Assembly: GCA_016292545.1 (NCBI GenBank)
Contig: JAEDIG010000002.1
Span: 1 to 54,207, forward strand
Length of the DNA: 54,207 nucleotides
DNA from: Bacteroidaceae bacterium
GTDB lineage: Bacteria > Bacteroidota > Bacteroidia > Bacteroidales > Bacteroidaceae
Direction of reading: 5' to 3'
This document shows, piece after piece, positions 37,521-44,285 of the stretch. A program made the position numbers and the translations under genes. Within the stretch, counting starts at the first letter, position 1, and each line of letters begins with the position of its first letter. Below the pieces are notes generated by a model. It saw only the letters and a list, made by a program, of their open reading frames with translations, did no database searches and was not told where the DNA came from.

Positions 37521-39383
37521 ATGAGAAAACTGTTATCATCTGTATTGATGTGTCTGGTGGCAGTGGCGGCATGGGCGCTGCCCAGGGCGGAGTATCCGCG
37601 TCCCCAGTTTGAACGCCAGGACTGGGTGAACCTGAATGGTGAATGGAGCTACACGTTCGACTTCGTTGGCTCCGGAATGGAAAAGAAACTCCACGAGAGC
37701 CGTGGTTTCGACGGTCGGATTACCGTGCCTTTCTGCCCCGAGAGCAAGCTCTCCGGCGTGGAGTACACCGATTTTATCAACAACATCTGGTACCAGCGTC
37801 AGATTCAGATGCCTTCCGAATGGACCGGACGCAATGTGATGCTCAACTTCGGTGCCGTGTACTACAATGCCGCTGTCTATGTGGACGGCCATCTGGCAGG
37901 CCGCCATTTTGGCGGAAGCACTTCCTTTGCCATCGATGTCACGCGCTTTGTGGCCGACGGCAAACCCCACTCGCTGGTGGTGCATGCCTACAGCGACACC
38001 CGTACGGGCAAGCAGCCTGCCGGCAAGCAGAACATGCGCAAGGACCAGTTTGAATGTATGTACACACGCTGCACGGGCATCTGGCAGACCGTGTGGATGG
38101 AGCCCGTAGACGCTTCTGCCCTCATGCGTGCCCAGGTGACCACCGACATCGACCAGAAGCAGGTGGTGGTGCATCCTACGTTCTATCGCGAGAGTGCCGC
38201 CACGCTCACCGTCACGCTCAAGGACGGCAAGAAGGTGGTGGCCACCAGGACCGTGGGCGCACAGAACAGCAGCACCGTGGTGCTTCCTGTCAAGAGTCCC
38301 AAGCTGTGGAGCCCCGAGAGCCCCTTCCTCTACGACCTGACGTATGAGGTGAAGGATGCCCAGGGCCGTGTCATCGACCAGGTGACTTCCTACGTGGGCA
38401 TGCGCAAGGTACATGTGGAGGGCAACAGGGTGTTCCTCAACAACGAGCCGTTCTATCAGCGCCTGGTGCTCGACCAGGGCTATTACCCCGACGGCATCTG
38501 GACGGCTCCCTCCGATGAGGCACTCCGCCATGACATCGAACTGTCCATGCAGGCAGGCTTCAATGGCGCACGCCTCCACCAGAAGGTCTTTGAGGAACGC
38601 TTCCACTACTGGGCCGACAAGCTGGGCTACATCACATGGGGCGAGGCTCCCTCATGGGGCATGGACGCCAACGACCCCGAGGTGGCCCGCAACTTCATCA
38701 GCGAATGGAGCGAGGAAATCGTGCGTGACAGAAACCATCCTTCCATCGTCACCTGGACACCCATGAACGAGGAATGGTGGCCCGACAGGGTGCAGTTCCC
38801 CCGCTTTGTGAGCGACGTGTACGACCTCACCAAGATGCTCGACCCCACACGCCCTGTGTGTGACGTGAGCGGTGGCGTACACATCAAGACAGACATCTGG
38901 ACCACCCACAACTATGAGCAGGACCCCAAGAAGCTCAAGGACATCATCTACAACGGCGAACGCTGGTTCCAGACACCCAACGAATACCCGGGGCTGGCAC
39001 GCAGGAACACGGGCTTCAACCGTGAGCAGGACAACGAGGTGTTCGACTTCCCCACCTACACCGAAGCCACAAAGCCCTATCTTCTGGATGAGTTCGGCGG
39101 CATCAAGTGGGTGAAGGGCCAGGACCAGGCCACAGGCAACACGGGCGCATCGTGGGGCTATGGCGAACCTCCTCATTCCCTGGAGGAATTCTACACACGC
39201 CTCGAAGGCCAGGTGGACGCCCTCATGGAAATCTCCGACAATGTGTGGGGCTACTGCTACACCCAGCTGACCGATGTGGAACAGGAGCAGAACGGCATTT
39301 ATTTCTACGACCGCAGTTCCAAGTTCGACATGAAGCGCATTCATGCCATCTTCAGCAAACGTCCGCAGAGCAGCAGACAGTAA
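37521..39383 (+). CDS. GH2-family glycoside hydrolase
   Basis: This is a 620-residue exported GH2 enzyme with a signal peptide (1-19). The sugar-binding jelly roll (EYPRPQFERQDWVNLNGEWSY...), the immunoglobulin-like domain (about 200-300) and the TIM barrel are all present. In the barrel, WTPMNEEWW gives the acid/base (E417) and LLDEFGGIKW the nucleophile (E524). It is shorter than LacZ and lacks the C-terminal beta-sandwich. This barrel type includes beta-galactosidases, beta-glucuronidases and alpha-L-arabinofuranosidase-like members, so the substrate is open. It is the last gene of the cluster starting at 29106. A strong hairpin follows at 39393-39421. Confidence 0.88.
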   Translation: MRKLLSSVLMCLVAVAAWALPRAEYPRPQFERQDWVNLNGEWSYTFDFVGSGMEKKLHESRGFDGRITVPFCPESKLSGVEYTDFINNIWYQRQIQMPSEWTGRNVMLNFGAVYYNAAVYVDGHLAGRHFGGSTSFAIDVTRFVADGKPHSLVVHAYSDTRTGKQPAGKQNMRKDQFECMYTRCTGIWQTVWMEPVDASALMRAQVTTDIDQKQVVVHPTFYRESAATLTVTLKDGKKVVATRTVGAQNSSTVVLPVKSPKLWSPESPFLYDLTYEVKDAQGRVIDQVTSYVGMRKVHVEGNRVFLNNEPFYQRLVLDQGYYPDGIWTAPSDEALRHDIELSMQAGFNGARLHQKVFEERFHYWADKLGYITWGEAPSWGMDANDPEVARNFISEWSEEIVRDRNHPSIVTWTPMNEEWWPDRVQFPRFVSDVYDLTKMLDPTRPVCDVSGGVHIKTDIWTTHNYEQDPKKLKDIIYNGERWFQTPNEYPGLARRNTGFNREQDNEVFDFPTYTEATKPYLLDEFGGIKWVKGQDQATGNTGASWGYGEPPHSLEEFYTRLEGQVDALMEISDNVWGYCYTQLTDVEQEQNGIYFYDRSSKFDMKRIHAIFSKRPQSSRQ

Positions 39384-39392
39384 AAAATATAA

Positions 39393-39421
39393 CCCCCTTC
39401 GAAGCCAGGCTCCGAAGGGGG
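39393..39421. terminator. Bidirectional terminator hairpin
   Basis: CCCCCTTCG (39393-39401) pairs perfectly with CGAAGGGGG (39413-39421) around an 11-base loop. It lies 9 bases after the GH2 stop codon. On the minus strand it is followed by a T-rich tail (TTATATTTTTTA), making it a good intrinsic terminator for the small minus-strand gene at 39458-39556. Confidence 0.75.
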
Positions 39422-39457
39422 AATCTTTGTCAGTTACTCATTCATTTTTAAAAGGAT

Positions 39458-39556
39458 TCAGGCTTTGTTGGCTCGGCGTGAAATACCAGAGTTGAAGTAG
39501 TCCTGAACTACATACAATGTCACTACGGACATGATAATCATAGTTAATGCTGTCAT
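39458..39556 (-). CDS. Predicted 32-residue small membrane peptide
   Basis: This small gene encodes 32 residues starting MTALTMIIMSVVTLYVV and ending with basic residues (SRRANKA). The first 17 residues are hydrophobic enough for one membrane-spanning helix, with a positively charged tail expected in the cytoplasm. Support comes from the surroundings rather than length. GAAAGGAG ends six bases before the ATG, an unusually strong Shine-Dalgarno site for this genome. A consensus promoter lies at 39704-39673, a structured leader of about 110 bases lies between, and an intrinsic terminator lies 37 bases after the stop. I recognise no family. It could be a regulatory small protein, a toxin-like peptide, or a leader peptide of an RNA element. 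Confidence 0.6.
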   Translation of the reverse strand: MTALTMIIMSVVTLYVVQDYFNSGISRRANKA

Positions 39557-39605
39557 AATTTTCTCCTTTCTTTTCGTTAAACAATCTTTTACCTTACTGA
39601 CTAAT

Positions 39606-39637
39606 GCCCTGTGGACTATCCACGCTTGGATAAGGGC
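39606..39637 (-). ncRNA. Structured leader RNA with alternative hairpins
   Basis: In the leader of the 32-codon gene, RNA from the minus strand can form UAUCCA-AGCG-UGGAUA (39632-39617), closed further out by GCCCU/AGGGC-type pairing (637-633 with 610-606). The same UGGA bases can instead pair in GUGGA-UAG-UCCAC (39623-39611). The two hairpins exclude each other. This is typical of cis-regulatory switches. I do not know whether it belongs to a described RNA family. Confidence 0.5.
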
Positions 39638-39672
39638 TCTTTTTGTGTTATCCTTTTGTTCTTATGACGCTG

Positions 39673-39704
39673 CAAAGGTACAACCATCTGCTGTGATTTG
39701 GCAA
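39673..39704 (-). promoter_or_regulatory. Promoter of the small-peptide gene
   Basis: On the minus strand TTG (39704-39702), a 21-base spacer and TACCTTTG (39680-39673) give a consensus Bacteroidetes promoter. Transcription would start near 39666, leaving a leader of about 110 bases. Confidence 0.7.
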
Positions 39705-39809
39705 GTTTTTCTGCCGGAAATCACTGCTTGGGGCTGGTTTTATTGACAAATATCAAGAAAACGAAGTCTGTACCCCCTCATTTTTTTTTGTAAGAATGTG
39801 CCTCGAAAA

Positions 39810-39841
39810 TTTGATAATCTCACCCTAAATCCCTACCTTTG
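39810..39841 (+). promoter_or_regulatory. Promoter of SGNH hydrolase gene
   Basis: TTTG (39810-39813), a 20-base spacer and TACCTTTG (39834-39841) match the consensus exactly. This places transcription start near 39848 and makes the ATG at 39872 the first usable start. Confidence 0.75.
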
Positions 39842-39871
39842 TCTTACAATAAGACCTTAAAAGCCGTTTTT

Positions 39872-40579
39872 ATGCAAATGAACAATACAATTAAGACCTT
39901 GCTGGTGGCAGGTTTTGCGATGCTGACCTTGCCCACCGTTGCACAAAAGCACCATGAGTTTGCCAATTACAAGCGTTATGCCGAGAGCAATCTTTCGCTG
40001 GGAAAACCTGCCAAGGGCGAAAAGCGTGTAGTCCTCTTTGGCAATTCCATCACGGATGCGTGGCCGGCAGCGCGTCCGGAATTCTTCAGGGACAACAACC
40101 TGATTGGGCGTGGCATCAGCGGCCAGACGAGCTATCAGTTCCTACTGCGTTTCCGCGAGGATGTAATCAATCTAGGTGCCCGCATCGTGGTCATCAACTA
40201 TGGCACCAACGACATCGCTGAAAACACGGGCCCCTACAACGAGGACATCACCTTCGGCAACGTGAAGTCGATGGTGGACATTGCGCGGGCCAACAAGGTG
40301 AAGGTGATTCTGGCCTCCTGCCTGCCTGCGGGAGGTTTCGGGTGGCGGCCTTCCATCAAGGACTCCATGGCCAAGATCCGCAGTCTGAATGCACGCGTGC
40401 AGGCCTATGCCAAGGCCGAGAAGATTCCCTATGTGGACTATTTCAGTGCCATGGTGTCGGCCGACGGAACGGAACTCCGCCCCGATTATGCCAAGGACAA
40501 GCCGGGCGTGCATCCCAATGCACAGGGCTATGAGGTGATGGAGCGTCTGCTTCTTCCCGTCATCCAGAAACTGCGCTGA
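39872..40579 (+). CDS. SGNH/GDSL-family exported hydrolase
   Basis: This is a 235-residue exported esterase-like protein with a signal peptide (about 1-23, ending TVAQ). It carries the SGNH blocks: VVLFGNSITDAW (block I nucleophile Ser), GRGISGQTS (block II Gly), INYGTNDIA (block III Asn) and GVHPNAQGY (block V His). The block V Asp that usually lies three residues before His is Pro here, so the triad acid may come from elsewhere. Related proteins deacetylate sugars or act on lipids. The ATG at 39872 (or 39878) follows a consensus promoter. It is monocistronic, followed 138 bases later by the guanylyltransferase gene with its own promoter-like element. Confidence 0.87.
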   Translation: MQMNNTIKTLLVAGFAMLTLPTVAQKHHEFANYKRYAESNLSLGKPAKGEKRVVLFGNSITDAWPAARPEFFRDNNLIGRGISGQTSYQFLLRFREDVINLGARIVVINYGTNDIAENTGPYNEDITFGNVKSMVDIARANKVKVILASCLPAGGFGWRPSIKDSMAKIRSLNARVQAYAKAEKIPYVDYFSAMVSADGTELRPDYAKDKPGVHPNAQGYEVMERLLLPVIQKLR

Positions 40580-40641
40580 CACATCTACTCCAAAAAACCT
40601 CTAAAATCTCGCGCGCGTATAATTAATAATGGTTAAGCCCC

Positions 40642-40672
40642 TTGCCAGAGTAGGGAAAAAGGCCTAACTTAG
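40642..40672 (+). promoter_or_regulatory. Candidate promoter of mannose-1-phosphate guanylyltransferase gene
   Basis: TTG (40642-40644), a 20-base spacer and TAACTTAG (40665-40672) resemble the consensus, with one mismatch in the -7 element (TTAG for TTTG). It lies 45 bases before the ATG. Confidence 0.5.
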
Positions 40673-40717
40673 CGCCGCGAACAGAACAATGGTGTAACTA
40701 AAAACTTTGCCGCTGAT

Positions 40718-41785
40718 ATGGAGAACAATCATAATTACTGCCTGATTCTGGCCGGCGGAAACGGAAGCCGCCTGTGGCCGGTGAGTAGAACCACACGTCC
40801 CAAGCAGTTCATGGACCTGCTGGGAACAGGACGGACGATGCTACAGCAGACCTTCGACCGCGTGTCGCGTTTCATTCGTCCCGACCATATCTTTGTGTCC
40901 ACCCATGTGGAATACCTGCCCCTAGTGTATGAACAGCTGCCCATGGTGGACGATTTGCACATCCTGGAGGAACCCGTGCGCAGGGGCACATTGGCCTCCA
41001 CGGCCTGGGGTACTGTGGTGATAGCCAAGGAAGACCCCGAGGCAAGGGTGCTTGTGACGCCTGCCGACCAGTTGATTGTAGACGAAACGGCCTTTGCCGA
41101 GGACATGCTCAATGCCCTCCGTTTCGTGGGCCGGCACGACATGCTGATGACCATTGGCGTGCGTCCCACCCGCCCCGACACGGGCTATGGCTACATTCAG
41201 CTGGACCAGCCCATGGACGGAGGTCGCGACATGTATCGTGTGACCTCCTTCACCGAGAAACCGTCCATCGAGTTTGCCCGCATCTTTATGGAAGAGGGCG
41301 ATTTCCTCTGGAACACGGGTCTGCTGTGTTTCAGTGTGAGAGTGATGCTGGACAATCTGTACATGCTTGTGCCCGAATACCAGTTGGAGATTCCCCGCAT
41401 GATGGCCGAGGCTGAGTGCGGTGACCCCAAGCTGGTGCCCGAGTTCTTTAGCTCGCTGCCCAATCTGAACGTGGACGTGAGCATTCTGGAGCGGAGCGAC
41501 AACGTGTGTGTGCTGGCCGGACATTTCGGCTGGGCCGATGTGGGTACATGGCAGGGACTCTATCGCGATGCGCCTGCCGACGAGAATGGCAATGTGCTGC
41601 TCAACACCAAGGCCTACCTCTATGAATGTGCCAACAACATCATCCGTCTGCCCTCTGGGCGCACAGCTGTGATAAAGGGGCTCAACGACTATGTGGTGGC
41701 CGAGGAAGGCGAGATACTGATGATTACGCCCCGAAGCGATGCAGCCGCTATGCGGCGGATGCACACCGACACCAAGTTTGGATAA
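40718..41785 (+). CDS. manC: Mannose-1-phosphate guanylyltransferase
   Basis: This 355-residue cytosolic enzyme makes GDP-mannose from GTP and mannose-1-phosphate, feeding GDP-fucose, capsule and glycoprotein glycan synthesis. The nucleotidyltransferase signature LAGGNGSRLWPVSRTTRPKQF lies at 11-31. EEPVRRGTLAST, VLVTPADQLI and the substrate loop SFTEKPSIEFA, FLWNTGLL follow. Length matches the stand-alone enzyme without the phosphomannose isomerase domain. A perfect 20-bp hairpin follows the gene. The symbol manC is by function; Bacteroidetes entries vary. Confidence 0.93.
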   Translation: MENNHNYCLILAGGNGSRLWPVSRTTRPKQFMDLLGTGRTMLQQTFDRVSRFIRPDHIFVSTHVEYLPLVYEQLPMVDDLHILEEPVRRGTLASTAWGTVVIAKEDPEARVLVTPADQLIVDETAFAEDMLNALRFVGRHDMLMTIGVRPTRPDTGYGYIQLDQPMDGGRDMYRVTSFTEKPSIEFARIFMEEGDFLWNTGLLCFSVRVMLDNLYMLVPEYQLEIPRMMAEAECGDPKLVPEFFSSLPNLNVDVSILERSDNVCVLAGHFGWADVGTWQGLYRDAPADENGNVLLNTKAYLYECANNIIRLPSGRTAVIKGLNDYVVAEEGEILMITPRSDAAAMRRMHTDTKFG

Positions 41786-41803
41786 GGAGATAGCCCCCCT
41801 AAT

Positions 41804-41854
41804 AAACAAGAGAATCCGATGGCGTTCTGTTGCTGCCATCGGATTCTCTTGTTT
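41804..41854. terminator. Perfect 20-bp bidirectional terminator
   Basis: The bases 41804-41823 are exactly complementary to 41835-41854 around an 11-base loop. The stem starts with A-rich and ends with T-rich ends (AAACAAG/CTTGTTT), so it can terminate the convergent manC and HIT transcripts in both directions. Confidence 0.85.
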
Positions 41855-41866
41855 TCAGGGGCTGTG

Positions 41867-42256
41867 CTAGAACTGTGCCCTGATGGAGGCGGCAATGGCC
41901 TCGAACTCTTCGGGCGTGAGCTTCAGGTGGGGGTTGTTGAAGCGAATGTCGTCCTCGGTTTGCATGGGCACAAGGTGGATGTGGGCGTGAGGCACTTCCA
42001 GGCCGATTACGCACTGTCCCACCTTCTGGCAGGGAATGGCTTTCCGGATGGCCAGTGCCACCTTCTTGGCAAACACCTGCATGCCGGCGAGCTCCTCGTC
42101 GTCGAGGTCGAAGATGTAGTCCACCTCATGTTTGGGCACTACCAGCGTGTGTCCCTTCTGCAGGGGGCTGATGTCGAGGAAGGCAAAGTACCTGTCGTCT
42201 TCCGCAATCTTGTAGCAGGGAATGTCGCCTGCAATGATTTTGCTGAATATTGTCAT
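41867..42256 (-). CDS. HIT (histidine triad) family nucleotide hydrolase
   Basis: This is a 129-residue cytosolic HIT protein of the HinT branch, hydrolysing AMP-linked phosphoramidates. It begins TIFSKIIAGDIPCYKI. The triad PHAHIHLVP places H90, H92 and H94 in the active site. The ATG at 42256 gives the usual HinT length; longer in-frame starts run into greA. It lies 32 bases downstream of greA on the same strand, so the two are probably co-transcribed. Confidence 0.95.
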   Translation of the reverse strand: MTIFSKIIAGDIPCYKIAEDDRYFAFLDISPLQKGHTLVVPKHEVDYIFDLDDEELAGMQVFAKKVALAIRKAIPCQKVGQCVIGLEVPHAHIHLVPMQTEDDIRFNNPHLKLTPEEFEAIAASIRAQF

Positions 42257-42288
42257 GACGGTATGTGTATGTGTGATGGAAAACAGTT

Positions 42289-42759
42289 TTATTCTTCGTA
42301 TGAGATGCTCAGCACCTCCAGCTGGATGGTTCCCTGGGGCACCTTTATCTCGGCCACATCGCCCACCTTCTTGCCCAGCAGGCCTTGTGCAATGGGTGTG
42401 CCCACCGAAATCTTGCCCTCGCGCAGGTTGGCTTCCGACTCGCTCACGATGCGGTATTTCATCTTCATGTTGTTCTTCACGTTCTTGAGCTCCACGGTGC
42501 ACAGGATTTGCACGGATTCGGTGTCCATGTGGGTGGTGTCGATGATTTTGGCGTCGCGGATGGTTTGTTTGAGCAGGGCAATCTTTGTTTCCAGTTTCCC
42601 CTGCCACTCCTTGGCGGCATCGTATTCCGCGTTCTCACTCAGGTCGCCCTTGTCGCGTGCCTCAGCAATGGCTGCACTTGCAGCGGGGCGGTCCACATTT
42701 TCCATGTGTTGCAGTTCGGCTACCAGTTTGTCGTAGCCCTTTTGTGTCATGTATGCCAT
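42289..42759 (-). CDS. greA: Transcription elongation factor GreA
   Basis: This 156-residue factor binds RNA polymerase and rescues backtracked complexes by stimulating transcript cleavage. The N-terminal coiled coil carries the acidic tip GDLSENAEYDAA (D39 and E42). The C-terminal FKBP-like domain (SVGTPIAQGLLGKKVGDVAEI) is complete. The start is the ATG at 42759. A consensus promoter lies at 42914-42883, about 120 bases upstream. The leader contains a terminator-like hairpin, which suggests attenuation. Confidence 0.96.
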   Translation of the reverse strand: MAYMTQKGYDKLVAELQHMENVDRPAASAAIAEARDKGDLSENAEYDAAKEWQGKLETKIALLKQTIRDAKIIDTTHMDTESVQILCTVELKNVKNNMKMKYRIVSESEANLREGKISVGTPIAQGLLGKKVGDVAEIKVPQGTIQLEVLSISYEE

Positions 42760-42824
42760 AACTTTTTTTATTATAATAGGTTATATTTTTAATCGGTTTT
42801 GATGAGATACGAAAAATAAAAGAA

Positions 42825-42844
42825 TCCCGGCTTTTTGGCCGGAA
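42825..42844 (-). terminator. Terminator-like hairpin in the greA leader
   Basis: On the minus strand TTCCGGC (42844-42838) pairs with GCCGGGA (42831-42825) around a CAAAAA loop, 7 bp with one wobble, followed by TTCTTTTATTTTT. It is an intrinsic terminator by form. It lies between the greA promoter (42914-42883) and the greA ATG (42759), and also downstream of the TlpA-like gene (stop at 42955), so it may serve both. Confidence 0.7.
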
Positions 42845-42882
42845 CCCTTCATATTATCCGTTTCTTTTCTGGATTTCCGATG

Positions 42883-42914
42883 CAAAGATAGAGATTAAAC
42901 TCCAAATGCCCAAA
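42883..42914 (-). promoter_or_regulatory. Promoter of greA
   Basis: On the minus strand TTTG (42914-42911), a 20-base spacer and TATCTTTG (42890-42883) fit the consensus exactly. Transcription would start near 42876. Confidence 0.7.
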
Positions 42915-42954
42915 CTTTTCGGCCTTTTTTTCTGAAAATGTGGAAAAAAGGCGG

Positions 42955-44103
42955 TCAAAGGAGTGCTTCAATGGCCTTGTCGAGGTCGGCGATGTGCTCT
43001 TGCCGTGCCTGCAGGTCGCAGTTGCGGTCGATGAGGAAGTAGTAGGGCACAGCACCCACTTGATAGAGCTTCAGGATGTCGCTGTCGGCACCCTCCTGAC
43101 AGAACACACTCACCCATGGAAGCATCTCTGTGCGCTGGGCCCAGAAGTTGTGGTTGTTGTCCACGCTCACCTGGTAAATCTCAAAGCCGCGGTCGTGGTA
43201 TTTGTTGTACAGCTCGCGCAGGAGCAGGGTGCGCTCGTGCATGCCATCGAGCGAAAAGGCCGTGAAGTCGAGCAGAACCACCTTCCCCTTCAGGTCGCTT
43301 AGCGAGCGCATCTCACCCTTGATGTCGGGCAGGGTGATGTCGATGATGCCCAGTTCGCGCACCTTCTCATGGTCCAGGTCGAGCACAATCTGGCGGGGTT
43401 TGCTTTGGTTCTTGCGTGCCTGCTGCACGATGTTGCATAGATTTTCCGTGCGGGGGCAGTCGGGGTAGCGCTCGTTCCATGCGTTGGCTATGGCGCGGAA
43501 CCATGCCAGGTCGTTCTTGTCCTGCATGGGGTCAAACACACGCACGTTGCCCAGCATCTGGAAGCAGGCAAAGTAGCTGCTCGGTGCATCGTAGCGGTTG
43601 CGCATGTAGTTGGCCTTCACCGACTGCTTGTATTGCGCCACCAGCGTGTCCACGATTTCCTGTCGCTCCTGCATGGTGATGCTCCTGTCGAGGGCAGTCT
43701 TGGTGACCTGCCGTTCCAGTTCGGCCATGTGAAGACACAGGAGGCGGATGGTGTCGCAGTTGCCGCTGCCTTCCACCTTGTAGCCAAACGAGAGGTTGGC
43801 AAGTGGAGCCTCTATGCGGATGCGTTCGGCGCTGTCCACCGACAGGTTGATGCCCTGTGCGCCGATGCGCAGGCGATAGAATTCGGGATTGGAGGGAGCG
43901 GCGGCTGCCACTTCAAACTTTCCGTCGGTGCCTATGCAGGCCGAGTCCACAACCACGATGCCGTCACCCAGTGTGACGTGTTCCAGATAGAGCATGGTGT
44001 CGGAGGGGACACCCGTTATCTGTCCTTCGATATGGAACCGCCGTTCGCGGGTGCAACCGGCCAGCATACTGAGCACGGCTGTCAGGAGAAGAAGTCTTTT
44101 CAT
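42955..44103 (-). CDS. TlpA-like lipoprotein lacking the redox cysteines
   Basis: This is a 382-residue lipoprotein (lipobox MLAGC, C17). The N-terminal part (about 22-115) looks like DUF4369 (FHIEGQITGVPSDTMLYLEHV). The C-terminal 140 residues have the TlpA/AhpC-TSA fold: SLSDLKGKVVLLDFTAFS, FEIYQVSVD and the cis-proline AVPYYFLIDR. The position of the usual CxxC is occupied by Ser-Leu-Asp-Gly (284-287), so thiol-disulfide exchange is not expected. Bacteroidales carry many DUF4369-TlpA proteins, some in such a degenerate form. A -7 box TAAATTTG lies at 44134-44127 on the minus strand. Function is unknown; binding or structural roles fit better than redox. Confidence 0.85.
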   Translation of the reverse strand: MKRLLLLTAVLSMLAGCTRERRFHIEGQITGVPSDTMLYLEHVTLGDGIVVVDSACIGTDGKFEVAAAAPSNPEFYRLRIGAQGINLSVDSAERIRIEAPLANLSFGYKVEGSGNCDTIRLLCLHMAELERQVTKTALDRSITMQERQEIVDTLVAQYKQSVKANYMRNRYDAPSSYFACFQMLGNVRVFDPMQDKNDLAWFRAIANAWNERYPDCPRTENLCNIVQQARKNQSKPRQIVLDLDHEKVRELGIIDITLPDIKGEMRSLSDLKGKVVLLDFTAFSLDGMHERTLLLRELYNKYHDRGFEIYQVSVDNNHNFWAQRTEMLPWVSVFCQEGADSDILKLYQVGAVPYYFLIDRNCDLQARQEHIADLDKAIEALL

Positions 44104-44285
44104 ACTGCTATGTGTTCATTTTCGTGCAAATTTACGATTTTTTCCATGAAAACCCTCTCTGTAGTAATAAAAAAATATAAAAAAGGCCGTTTCTTTCTTA
44201 ATAATAAGGTATAAAGAGGAGAAAAGTGGAATTATTTTTGTACCTTTGTGCGATTTTTTGACGCAATATATTTTATATCAACGAG

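Noticed and set aside
44241..44248. Full promoter call for pnp
   Set aside because: TACCTTTG is a perfect -7 element but no TTTG or TTG lies 19-21 bases upstream, so I mention it only with the gene.
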